Both the position numbers and the translations under genes were made by a program. A model generated the notes under the pieces. The model saw nothing but the letters and a program-made list of their open reading frames with translations. It was not told the origin of the DNA and searched no databases. From assembly GCF_034119865.1 (NCBI RefSeq), contig NZ_CP139421.1:744001-808000 (forward strand): 64,000 nucleotides of DNA. The letters run 5' to 3'. Origin of the DNA: Algoriphagus sp. NG3. GTDB taxonomy: Bacteria > Bacteroidota > Bacteroidia > Cytophagales > Cyclobacteriaceae. This document shows, piece after piece, positions 46,452-54,567 of this stretch. Within the stretch, counting starts at the first letter, position 1. Each line of letters begins with the position of its first letter.

Positions 46452-47090
46452 CTAGCTGGTTCCTTCATCAGTTATATTCACTTTTGTCCTAAATTTCCCA
46501 AAGGCAATCAGTATCGCTGAGAGTAGTATAAAAGCCACCAATACAAAAACACCGTTTGTCGTCGCTACGGCATAGCCCAGTTTGCCCGCATCAATAAACG
46601 GATAAGGGTAAAACCCTGAAAATATTCCATGGAAAAGGGTATAGATAACATACACCAGTGGATAGATCATCCACATTGGAAGCCATTTATAGGAAAGAGT
46701 CTGTTTGGGGACAAACTTTATCCAGAAGTACAGAAAGAGCAAGGGGACTATGGTGTGGAATATTTCAGATACTACTAGGTGAAGACCATCGAACTCTGCG
46801 AGCGGTCTCAGGATAATATTATAAACCAATCCCACTATTAAAATATATACTGTGATGGCTGTTTGTGTGGTGCTTTTGCTAAAAAACTGCTTTAATCTGG
46901 TATCAGCAGTTGTAAGGAGGAAAAATGAACAAAGTGCAACCAGTGAATTGGTCAGGATAGTGAAATAGCTGAAAAACCGTATTGTTGCCTCGAAGATCGT
47001 AAACTCAGTATCATGTAATAAGAGGAAATATTGCACCGGTAGGGCAAAACATTCTAAGATAAAGATGGCTGTGATCAGAGCTTTATTCAT
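46452..47090 (-). CDS. Pr6Pr-family six-TM membrane protein
   Basis: 212 residues with six predicted TM helices. It shows FFSYFTILTNSLVAL and PLVYVIYTLFHGIFSGFYPY with PYPFIDAGKLGY, matching Pr6Pr/FAR-17a-AIG1-like membrane proteins. Function unknown in bacteria. It shares the minus strand with the FG-GAP gene upstream (160-bp spacer). Confidence 0.8.
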   Translation of the reverse strand: MNKALITAIFILECFALPVQYFLLLHDTEFTIFEATIRFFSYFTILTNSLVALCSFFLLTTADTRLKQFFSKSTTQTAITVYILIVGLVYNIILRPLAEFDGLHLVVSEIFHTIVPLLFLYFWIKFVPKQTLSYKWLPMWMIYPLVYVIYTLFHGIFSGFYPYPFIDAGKLGYAVATTNGVFVLVAFILLSAILIAFGKFRTKVNITDEGTS

Positions 47091-47250
47091 GATATTAGGA
47101 TTTTTGCAGGATCATGTTTTTTTCCTAAATCTATACATTAACTATTTATTCACACGCACCGAGGATTGGACATATGGATTTTCTCATTCTGATTTGATGG
47201 GCATTCAAAACGGGCTCGCTGATCTATTCATGGAGGATGATAAGTTTTCC

Positions 47251-48411
47251 TTACTTGCTCTTATTCCAATAAATCTTCAGGTTTTGGGTGGATCTGCCGG
47301 ATGCTATCAAGTCGAGCTTACCGTCTCCATCCAAGTCTGCGGCCTGTAAATCCTCGCAAGCCATGCCGTTTTTGTCTATCCATAGCTCCTCATATTCGGA
47401 GAAGGAGCCGTTTTTGGGTATAAAAAGTTTGATGCCGAATTCTCCGGCTTCATTGGGGAGCCGCCAACCCACTGCGATTTGATCCGATCCCAAACCCAAA
47501 AAATCACCAACTGCGAGTGCGTGACCGTCTTTGAGCTCGGTGTCAAGGATATTTCTTTTCAGATCTGATGACAATAAGTTTTTACCCGAACTTTCATAAG
47601 CGACCAGGGTGGTACCGTGCATAGGCTCTATGGTAGCCAAAAATTGATTTTGTCCCGTTTCATTCCCTAAGCGCAGTTCCCCTACGCCTGGGTTGGCAGG
47701 AAGATTAATTCTTTCTTTTGACCAAGAAGCATTTGAACGGGTCAAAAGATTTACCCCTTCTTTTCCACCCAAAAGAACTGCATTGTCCGATGCGTCACCT
47801 ATAACATCCAGATTGTGTGTAAGATGCATGCTTTCATCGATTACCTTATACGCCCAATCGTCTGTAGGATCGGCAGGAAAGTCATAAGCAATGACTTTGA
47901 CTCCTGCGCCTTCCCCGTTTGTATTTCCTCTGCCATGCAGGGGGACCACGATCAATTGGCCAGAATCCCCGGATTTTACCCAGCGCATCCGATGTGTGGT
48001 AGGTTCGTGGTGTAGTTGTTTTGAAGTCCAGGTCTGGGTTGGATCCTCCGGTCGGATAAGGTAAAAGACAGCTCCGGATTTTGCGGTATCTGAAGTTTCT
48101 CCGGGATTCCACTGGGCACCTACTGCCACTTCTACTTTTCCATCCCCGTCTATATCCTGAGCTGCAATGCAGACATTATCCGAAAGGGTAAGGTTTTCGG
48201 CCATGATATGTTTTTTCCAATCTCCATTTCTATACCACACAAAGGCATTTTTGTCAGCCAGAAGTATATCGGGTTTGCCGTCTCCATCTACATCCCCAAT
48301 GGCAATTCCATAGCCTATCGATATTTCGGAATCGAGGATTTGGGGTTCAAAAACAGGTTCTTTTTCTGCCTGAAACACTAGGAGCAAGTAAAAGAAAGGA
48401 ATGAAAAACAT
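47251..48411 (-). CDS. FG-GAP/VCBS-repeat secreted protein
   Basis: 386 residues. Short signal peptide (FFIPFFYLLLVFQA), then calcium-binding-type repeats such as AIGDVDGDGKPDILLAD, AAQDIDGDGKVEVAVGA and AADLDGDGKLDLIASGR. It is predicted to be an extracellular or periplasmic seven-bladed propeller of integrin-alpha-like type. Ligand unknown. A broken copy of the first 50 codons lies 4 kb away at 52500-52677. Confidence 0.85.
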   Translation of the reverse strand: MFFIPFFYLLLVFQAEKEPVFEPQILDSEISIGYGIAIGDVDGDGKPDILLADKNAFVWYRNGDWKKHIMAENLTLSDNVCIAAQDIDGDGKVEVAVGAQWNPGETSDTAKSGAVFYLIRPEDPTQTWTSKQLHHEPTTHRMRWVKSGDSGQLIVVPLHGRGNTNGEGAGVKVIAYDFPADPTDDWAYKVIDESMHLTHNLDVIGDASDNAVLLGGKEGVNLLTRSNASWSKERINLPANPGVGELRLGNETGQNQFLATIEPMHGTTLVAYESSGKNLLSSDLKRNILDTELKDGHALAVGDFLGLGSDQIAVGWRLPNEAGEFGIKLFIPKNGSFSEYEELWIDKNGMACEDLQAADLDGDGKLDLIASGRSTQNLKIYWNKSK

Positions 48412-48444
48412 GGTATTGTGGGTTGTTGCTAGTTAAATATAAGG

Positions 48445-48528
48445 GTTTTGGTGGCAATAGTAATTGCAGTTCCGGTCTCCTGGTATGTAGTGAATCGCTG
48501 GATTGAGGATTTTGCTTATCGAATAGAG
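48445..48528 (+). pseudogene. 28-codon fragment of an FtsX permease C-terminal module
   Basis: It reads VLVAIVIAVPVSWYVVNRWI then EDFAYRIE on the plus strand. Permease 4 has LIAIVIAVPVSWYVVNKWIE and DFAYRID at the same place, and the DNA is nearly identical over about 75 bases. There is no start or remaining gene body, so it is a relic of a lost permease cassette. A heptad array follows at once, as after the intact permeases. Confidence 0.85.
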
Positions 48529-48577
48529 TGTAGAATCAAGCACCAAGCTTGCCTACCGGAGGTAGGAGTCAAGAAAG
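48528..48577 (+). repeat. Heptad array after the permease fragment
   Basis: AGAATCA, AGCACCA units, then the GCTTGCCTACCGGAGGTAGG insert, then AGTCAAGAAAGG. Confidence 0.75.
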
Positions 48578-48677
48578 GATCCTGATGCACTTACCTTTTG
48601 CACCCAGCTAATATTGTTCAAATCACATGTTTTAACCTATTAACCCTTGACTGTCGTCTGACAGCAGCAGGTGTTTT

Positions 48678-49934
48678 CTATAAAATGAACTCGCCTCCCT
48701 TATGTGAAAACAGCGTGTTGCGTATAGCTCCCAGACCTTCAAAGCGATATTGAACACCTACAATTTCACTGGCGGGACTGGAAAATGTAGTGGTATAAAC
48801 ATGAGTGTCATTAACGAAAATCCTCACTTCGCTGTCTGCTGACTCCACCCGCAGGTCAGTCCATTCTGAGAGCTCAGTACCAAATCCCGATAGGTCGGTT
48901 TGAGAACTGCCGGCCTCATGCTCGGAAATTCTCAACCATAAATCTCCAATACACCTTTTGGAGCTAAGGGGAATGATCATCACATCGTTCTTGCATAAAA
49001 TCAGAATCTGGAGTCGTTGGCAGGCTCCTGTACCTTCCTTGAAATCATTCCTGACCGAGGTACGAAAAATAAAATTGTCGTTTTTCAATCCTTCCATTTC
49101 TCTAACATTGAAAATGCGAAGCTGTGGAATTTCAGGCTGCAACCCAACTCCCATCCCACGATATATAGCAGGGGTTACCTCAATGGTTCCGTCTTTCAAA
49201 AAAACCGTTTGATCCAGGTAGAGCGGAACCTTGTCGGAATCCACTAGTGCTGCCCATCCGTCGGAGGCGATAAACAGGTCGTGTTCCTTTACAATTTTTT
49301 CCCTTACCACCAGTTTGGCTCTGAAGTATCCCGGGTAATAGTAAATGGAAGTATGGCTAGTGTCCACGCTGGAAACCTTGGTCCTTCGGCGATTGTCCCA
49401 GTTCTGTTGGATATAGACCGAGTCGTAAGGAGAAGAAGATGCCTTGTATTTAAAAATGACAGAATTGGGAATTCCGGCTGCTTCGGATTTGATACTGGAA
49501 AAAGCATAATCTGATGGGTTTATTTCTTCAGATCCCGGCAATAACCAAATCGTACTCCCTATTAGAGCAATAAAAACGATCAGAGAAAAAACAAGAATTA
49601 GGGACTTAGGGGGAACCCTTTTTTTGATACTAGGAGATAATGGGATTTTAGCAGATTGTTGAGCGTTATGCGCATTTTTGAATTCCCTCCAGTTGTTGTA
49701 CATCAAAAACAAGGCAAGTGCGTCCAGGGTTGAACCGGATGGAGAGTGGTCAGACTTAACCCTATCCCATATCCGCTTCAATGTCGTAATGCTGAGTTTA
49801 ATCTTTGTTTCTTCTTGGATTAACTCACTCAATTTTTCGAAATCATGGTTTGACCAACTCTCACCCTTTCCCCATCCCAGTTTGGCTTCGATTAGATCTC
49901 TGCAACTATGAATTAGTTCTTTTTGATTTTTCAT
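48678..49934 (-). CDS. Putative membrane-anchored HTH protein with beta-rich sensor domain
   Basis: 418 residues; family name not recognised with certainty. Residues about 28-90 (DFEKLSELIQEETKIKLSIT, TLKRIWDRV, TLDALALFLMYNNWREF) look like a DNA-binding helical domain recurring in Bacteroidota. A single TM helix follows at about 111-132. Residues 145-418 are beta-rich, with a concanavalin/LamG-like end (DLWLRISEHEAG, SEWTDLRVESADSEVRIFVN). The order cytoplasmic HTH, TM, outside domain suggests a one-component membrane regulator; this is inference. Confidence 0.6.
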   Translation of the reverse strand: MKNQKELIHSCRDLIEAKLGWGKGESWSNHDFEKLSELIQEETKIKLSITTLKRIWDRVKSDHSPSGSTLDALALFLMYNNWREFKNAHNAQQSAKIPLSPSIKKRVPPKSLILVFSLIVFIALIGSTIWLLPGSEEINPSDYAFSSIKSEAAGIPNSVIFKYKASSSPYDSVYIQQNWDNRRRTKVSSVDTSHTSIYYYPGYFRAKLVVREKIVKEHDLFIASDGWAALVDSDKVPLYLDQTVFLKDGTIEVTPAIYRGMGVGLQPEIPQLRIFNVREMEGLKNDNFIFRTSVRNDFKEGTGACQRLQILILCKNDVMIIPLSSKRCIGDLWLRISEHEAGSSQTDLSGFGTELSEWTDLRVESADSEVRIFVNDTHVYTTTFSSPASEIVGVQYRFEGLGAIRNTLFSHKGGEFIL

Positions 49935-50075
49935 TACCGGAATGGGAAATAGGCTGTTGAACGAACTTGAATGAAATTGAACGGGACTTGAATAGGCGAA
50001 TAGGGGGATTTGGACTAATCTTGACCGAAGTATTTTACAAGCGATATAGCTAAAAATCTAAAAAGAATCAAGACT

Positions 50076-50816
50076 ATGATAGTACTGACAAGGTTACAAG
50101 GATTTCGAACAGCTCTCCTGATATTACTTGCTTCACTGTGGGGGATGTCGGTAGAAGCTCAGGAAAATAAGAAATTGCTTTTCGATACCAGTCACGGCCA
50201 GAATCCCCGCAACGCTGAGGTATTTGAAAACCTGATACACCGGGGTGGGATATCTGATGCACAGGTAACGGCTGCTGCCGTGGATAAGGCTGATTGGTCA
50301 AACAGCAATGTATTGATACTGTTCTCACCCACTGAAGAAGTGGAGGAATTGACCGAGAGAGAAATTCTTGAGTTTTTGGATTCAGGAGGATCAATGCTAC
50401 TGATCTTCGACGAGGAGCGGCGGACACCGTTGGAAAAAGTAGGTGTCAACAAACTATTGATACCCTATGGATTGGAATTGACGGAAGATACTCCGGTTCC
50501 CCACAACTGCGGAGCGGTGTCAGTGCCCGGTGAGGTTACTAAAGCTGCGCGCCAGCTTCCTTACAGTGGAGGACGGTCCATTAAAGGCGGAACGGTGATT
50601 AGTCGGGTTTATGCTGACGGGAATTATGTTCACAGCGCCTTTGTACGGACGAAGGCAGGAGGAAAAGTGGTTGTGATGAGCGACGGAATGGCAGGATTGC
50701 TGATGGGGGAGAAGGACGGTGTGAGATTCAGTGGCACCGGACCGGGAGATTCCAAGTATTGGGGAAAGGATAGTCAGGTATTTATGCAGGAAGTATTTGC
50801 TTTTCTTTTGGAGTAG
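50076..50816 (+). CDS. Secreted GATase1/GIFT-like (DUF4350-type) protein
   Basis: 246 residues. Signal peptide about 1-29 (LLILLASLWGMSVEAQ). The body starts LLFDTSHGQNPRNAEVFENL and has SNVLILFSPTEEVEELTERE followed by FLDSGGSMLLIFDEERRTP, the alpha/beta fold with a glycine-rich loop seen in DUF4350 and IFT52/GIFT-like proteins. Late GGKVVVMSDGMAGLL fits the same fold. Function unknown; a catalytic Cys is not evident. Divergent from the membrane HTH gene, 141 bp apart. Confidence 0.7.
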   Translation: MIVLTRLQGFRTALLILLASLWGMSVEAQENKKLLFDTSHGQNPRNAEVFENLIHRGGISDAQVTAAAVDKADWSNSNVLILFSPTEEVEELTEREILEFLDSGGSMLLIFDEERRTPLEKVGVNKLLIPYGLELTEDTPVPHNCGAVSVPGEVTKAARQLPYSGGRSIKGGTVISRVYADGNYVHSAFVRTKAGGKVVVMSDGMAGLLMGEKDGVRFSGTGPGDSKYWGKDSQVFMQEVFAFLLE

Positions 50817-50969
50817 TAAAGTATATGAGTCAGAGTCAGACCTTCTTTAGTGGAGCACGTAAAAGGCTGCCTTTATATAAAGATGAATCCTAACCATTTT
50901 GCCTTGGATCCCGTCTTCAGGGCAAAAACTCTTCAGTTTGGTGATTTCATTTAACTAAACGCTCCTATT

Positions 50970-51026
50970 TACATTTATTCCTTTGAAAAAGTGTTGTAAT
51001 ATACATTTATTCCTTTGAAAAAGTGT
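50970..51026 (+). repeat. 25-bp direct repeat in the AAA_14 gene promoter
   Basis: TACATTTATTCCTTTGAAAA then AGTGT occurs at 50970-50994 and 51002-51026, a 32-bp period. TTTG at 50983-50986 and TACATTTA at 51002-51009 have roughly the spacing of Bacteroidota -33/-7 elements. The repeat ends 12 bp before the ATG at 51039. Confidence 0.7.
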
Positions 51027-51038
51027 ATATTCACCTTT

Positions 51039-52340
51039 ATGGAGAGGATAGCGACAACAGAGTTGATCAAATGGAAACGCAATCCCGACCGTAAGCCCCT
51101 CCTTATCCGAGGAGCAAGACAGGTGGGGAAAACTTGGTTGATCAAAGACTTTGGTAAGAGAGAATACGAGCAAATTGCCTATGTGAACCTTGAAAGCAGC
51201 AAATCATTACAAGCTGTTTTTTCAGAAGACTTTGATGTCAGACGTATTATAACGGCTTTAAAGATAGAAACAGGTGTAAACATTGAGCCTACCAACACGC
51301 TAATTGTATTTGATGAAATTCAAGAAGCGAAGGGGGGCTTGACATCTTTGAAATATTTTCAGGAAAATGCTCCCGAGTATCATATAATTGCAGCGGGGTC
51401 ATTGCTTGGGGTGGCTTTGGGGAAGCAGACTTCCTTCCCTGTTGGGAAGGTTGATTTTTTGGATCTTTACCCCATGAGTTTTTCAGAATTTTTGATTGCT
51501 CTGGAGGAAAATGATTTACTGGATCTTTTGGAAAGTGAGGATTGGGTTTTGATCAAAACCTTTAGTTCCAAATTTATTCAGTTGCTAAAACAGTATTATT
51601 ATATCGGAGGCATGCCTGAAGCTGTTCTGAGGTTTTCAAAAAATGCTGATTTTAACGAAGTTAGGCAAATACAAAAGCGGATTTTAGATGCTTATGAACA
51701 GGATTTTTCCAAACATGCACCTCATGAAATTGTGCCCAGGATCAGAATGCTCTGGAATTCCATCCCGGCACAATTGGCCAAGGAAAACAAAAAATTCATT
51801 TATGGAATAATCAAACAGGGTGCACGTGCAAAAGATTATGAATTGGCAATGTCTTGGTTGGTTGATTGTGGGTTGGTACATAAAATCAGCAGAGTGACCA
51901 AACCGGCGATTCCTCTAAAAGCCTATGAGGATTTGAGTGCCTTTAAGTTATTTGTGGTGGATGTAGGTCTTTTGTGTGCGATGGTGGATGTGGATGTGAA
52001 AACATTGCTGGAGGGAAATAACTTGTTTGAAGAGTTTAAAGGGGCATTGACAGAACAATTTGTAATACAGCAATTGATCCTATTGAAAGAAATGTCAACT
52101 TACTATTGGTCTGCGGAAAAGGCAACTGCTGAAATAGACTTTTTGGTACAATTTAGCGGTCAGATTATTCCTATAGAAGTAAAAGCGGAGGAAAACCTGA
52201 AAGCTAAAAGTTTAAAGCTGTTTTGTCAAAAATATAAACCAACTACAGCAATTAGAACCTCTATGTCTAATTTCAGAAAAGAGGATTGGCTACTTAATTT
52301 GCCCTTATATGCAATTAGTAATTTGCTAAAGGTGAAGTAA
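51039..52340 (+). CDS. AAA_14/DUF4143 ATPase
   Basis: 433 residues from the ATG at 51039; an upstream in-frame TTG at 51015 lies inside the direct repeat and is not preferred. Walker A is RGARQVGKTWL, Walker B LIVFDEIQEA, and sensor-like IIAAGSLLGVAL follows. The C-terminal DUF4143 half ends with FLVQFSGQIIPIEVKAEENL, a PD-(D/E)XK-like D/E-V-K segment. These ATPases are frequent in accessory DNA; their role is not established. It lies between two rearranged segments and stands alone. Confidence 0.9.
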   Translation: MERIATTELIKWKRNPDRKPLLIRGARQVGKTWLIKDFGKREYEQIAYVNLESSKSLQAVFSEDFDVRRIITALKIETGVNIEPTNTLIVFDEIQEAKGGLTSLKYFQENAPEYHIIAAGSLLGVALGKQTSFPVGKVDFLDLYPMSFSEFLIALEENDLLDLLESEDWVLIKTFSSKFIQLLKQYYYIGGMPEAVLRFSKNADFNEVRQIQKRILDAYEQDFSKHAPHEIVPRIRMLWNSIPAQLAKENKKFIYGIIKQGARAKDYELAMSWLVDCGLVHKISRVTKPAIPLKAYEDLSAFKLFVVDVGLLCAMVDVDVKTLLEGNNLFEEFKGALTEQFVIQQLILLKEMSTYYWSAEKATAEIDFLVQFSGQIIPIEVKAEENLKAKSLKLFCQKYKPTTAIRTSMSNFRKEDWLLNLPLYAISNLLKVK

Positions 52341-52499
52341 GCTTTTTGGATTATTCCGTACAGAAAACCGCCGGTACGTCTGAGAAAACACGGGAATCAT
52401 CATGATGGCATATTATTGCAAGTCAAATCTTAGGCATTGAGTATGAATTGAAAATTGAATAGAAAGGTGGTGAAGTTAATGCATGTCCCGTAAATTGGA

Positions 52500-52677
52500 T
52501 TATGTAAGCCTTATATCTGACGGACGCGATCAGGTCCAGCCTGCCGTCTCCATCCACATCGCCAATAACTAATCCATAGCCAATGGATATTTAGGAATCA
52601 AGAATCTGCGGTTCAAAAACAGGTTTATTCTGGATTTGAAAGATTAGAAACAAATAGAATATGGGAATAGACAACAT
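52500..52677 (-). pseudogene. Broken 5' copy of the FG-GAP gene
   Basis: From an ATG at 52677 it reads MLSIPIFYLFLIFQIQNKPV then FEPQILDS, a stop, then ISIGYGLVIGDVDGDGRLDL, matching MFFIPFFYLLLVFQ... and ISIGYGIAIGDVDGDGKPDI of the gene at 47251-48411. A TAA replaces the Glu codon at residue 29, and similarity ends after about 50 codons. The rest of 52341-52799 shows nothing else recognisable. Confidence 0.9.
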
Positions 52678-52799
52678 GGTTTTCTGGGCTGGTATTTTTT
52701 AAATATAAATAAAGTAAGAGACACTTTTTAACTTAAATGGTTAATATCAGACTCCTAACCACTTCTTTTTGCTTCTATGGGAATAATAAAGCAGGCAGC

Positions 52800-53048
52800 T
52801 CAGGGATTTAAAATGTCGTGCGCCTGCGCCTCAAGTGATTGATGCTGATTGAATAATTTCTGGAGCTCTCCGAAAAGTTCTTCATCGGATTCCCATTCAC
52901 TGGAAATTCCGGTAATTATCCGGCGATTGATTTCTAGGGATTTGATCAATAAACTACAGAGCTGAGAGACGTTTTCCTGGTGGTGTGGGGTTCCGGCATT
53001 GAAGGATGGATTGTTGAGATTAGAGATGTTTAAGACAAAGATGGACAT
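52800..53048 (-). CDS. Small hypothetical protein
   Basis: 82 residues from an ATG at 53048. Not recognised. The sequence is hydrophilic and mostly helical in the second half (QLCSLLIKSLEINRRIITGI, ESDEELFGELQKLFNQHQSL), with no signal peptide or TM. Reasonable codon composition and a matching start support a gene, but nothing else does. It diverges from the XRE-like regulator. Confidence 0.45.
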   Translation of the reverse strand: MSIFVLNISNLNNPSFNAGTPHHQENVSQLCSLLIKSLEINRRIITGISSEWESDEELFGELQKLFNQHQSLEAQAHDILNP

Positions 53049-53275
53049 AGACCGTCATGTTTAGATGAGAAAAACTAATGAATATCCAAAGACAATAATC
53101 TATACTGTAGATAGTTCATGGATATTTGAAATACTTGTAGATCGTCAAACCGAATCATGAGTGGTAGTCCTAAAAATGACAACGGGATCATCTGAATGGA
53201 GCAATTCGGAATATGGCTGTAAAACAGCTGTAGCGTATAAGGTCGATACCAATTGTTGAAAGATCGACTCTTTTT

Positions 53276-53352
53276 ATTATATTTCTATAAGTAGATGAAA
53301 TATAGTGATTTATATCTACAAAATCAATAGTAAATAAATTATATTTCTATAA
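53276..53352. promoter_or_regulatory. Paired 15-bp direct repeats, candidate operators of the XRE-like gene
   Basis: ATTATATTTCTATAA occurs exactly at 53276-53290 and 53338-53352, 62 bp apart (about six helical turns). The second copy overlaps the first base of the start codon. A related ATATAGTGATTTATATCTA stretch lies between them. Autoregulation by the encoded repressor-like protein is inferred. Confidence 0.55.
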
Positions 53353-53768
53353 TGTCAGTAATTGTCACTAGAATAGGAGAATTCGCTTTTCGGAGCAAAA
53401 TAAGTATCCGAACCATTGAATCAGCCATAGGGTCAGCAAACGGCACGCTCTCTAAGGCTGTCGGAACTGACAAGGATGTGCAAACGAGATGGATAGTAGG
53501 GTTCATGGAAAAGTATCCCGAAGTGAGTCCTACCTGGCTTTTGACAGGAAAAGGGGAGATGCTGAACGCAAACCTACCAGTCTCTCATGATATGGTGGAA
53601 GAGCCCAAGGAAGAGTTGGTGACCAAAGAGGCAATACGCCAGAAACAGGAAGTGATAGAGGCGCTTAGAAAGCTTGTGGACTCCATGGAGGGACAGCTTA
53701 AAGACAAGGAACGGTTGATCCAGATGAAGGATCAATTAATTAGGGAATTGGAGGGGAAACGTATTTAA
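53352..53768 (+). CDS. Phage-repressor-like HTH regulator
   Basis: 138 residues. Residues about 1-75 (RIGEFAFRSKISIRTIESAI, GSANGTLSKAV, WIVGFMEKYPEVSPTWLLTG then KGEML) match the XRE/CI-like N-terminal domains of Bacteroidota phage-type regulators, whose signature is the PEVSPTWLLTGKGEML end. Residues 85-138 form a charged coiled coil with no S24 peptidase domain. It is followed after 22 bp by the XPF-like nuclease gene and probably controls the module. Confidence 0.82.
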   Translation: MSVIVTRIGEFAFRSKISIRTIESAIGSANGTLSKAVGTDKDVQTRWIVGFMEKYPEVSPTWLLTGKGEMLNANLPVSHDMVEEPKEELVTKEAIRQKQEVIEALRKLVDSMEGQLKDKERLIQMKDQLIRELEGKRI

Positions 53769-53790
53769 CAGAGATTTCAAATGTATTCCC

Positions 53791-54471
53791 ATGCCCAATT
53801 TGTTGAAGTCTTCTTACTATTTTCCCTTACAGGTCACTATTGATGACAGAGAGCCGGTTGCGTTGGAAGAAGAATTTCGGAAATTGGGAAATATGATCAT
53901 TCATCGACAGCGTTTGGCGGTAGGCGACTACCTTTTTGACGGAGGTTTTTTGGTAGAAAGGAAGACAATCCCTGATTTTTGCCTTTCCGTAAAAGACGGA
54001 AGATTGTTCAAGCAGGCAGGCAAATTGATCAGAAGCCGCGTTCCCGCATGTATTATTCTGGAAGGGAAAACCAGGGATTTTAAGAATACGGATTTTTCCC
54101 CGCAGGCTCTTCAGGGAATCCTACTCTCCATGTCCTTGGCGTTCAGGCTTCCTGTTTTACGGACTAAAAACATCCGTGAAACAGTAGAGGTTATGTTGCA
54201 AAGCTTCAAGCAACTTACGGGGAATGGTCTGGGGGAGCAAAGATTTTATCCCAGACCCATCTCGGCAAAAAAACGAAAAGACCCTTTTCTAGCACAAAAA
54301 ATCCACATTCTGGAAGGGTTTCCGGGAATAGGGACGGATAAAGCAGAAAGGTTGCTGATGAAATTCGGAAACCTTCAAGCAGTGTTGACAGCCTGTGAAA
54401 AGGAGTTGCTGACTGTGCCTGGCATAGGGGAAAAGACCGTGAACAGGCTTATTGAAATTTTAAGGAAATGA
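53791..54471 (+). CDS. ERCC4/XPF-type nuclease with helix-hairpin-helix domain
   Basis: 226 residues. The XPF/Mus81 nuclease core is complete: DDRE (18-21), GDY (45-47), ERKTIPD (57-63) matching the catalytic ERKxxxD, and DGRLFKQ (69-75). A tandem helix-hairpin-helix region follows at about 172-225 (GFPGIGTDKAERLL, VPGIGEKTVNRLI). There is no helicase domain, so it resembles the short archaeal XPF or the nuclease half of Hef. Expected activity is cleavage of flap, fork or branched DNA. It sits between an HTH regulator and a PD-(D/E)XK-like gene. Confidence 0.9.
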   Translation: MPNLLKSSYYFPLQVTIDDREPVALEEEFRKLGNMIIHRQRLAVGDYLFDGGFLVERKTIPDFCLSVKDGRLFKQAGKLIRSRVPACIILEGKTRDFKNTDFSPQALQGILLSMSLAFRLPVLRTKNIRETVEVMLQSFKQLTGNGLGEQRFYPRPISAKKRKDPFLAQKIHILEGFPGIGTDKAERLLMKFGNLQAVLTACEKELLTVPGIGEKTVNRLIEILRK

Positions 54472-54567
54472 ATGGCATGAAGAAGAAGTAGCTTTGCCGT
54501 AAAACAGAAAAGCTGCCGGATGTCAGTTTGTTTTTCTACGTTACTTGGTTCTATAAACATCTTTCTA

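Noticed and set aside
51015..51038. TTG upstream start for the AAA_14 ATPase
   Set aside because: It falls inside the second copy of the 25-bp direct repeat, and the ATG at 51039 gives the normal N-terminus.
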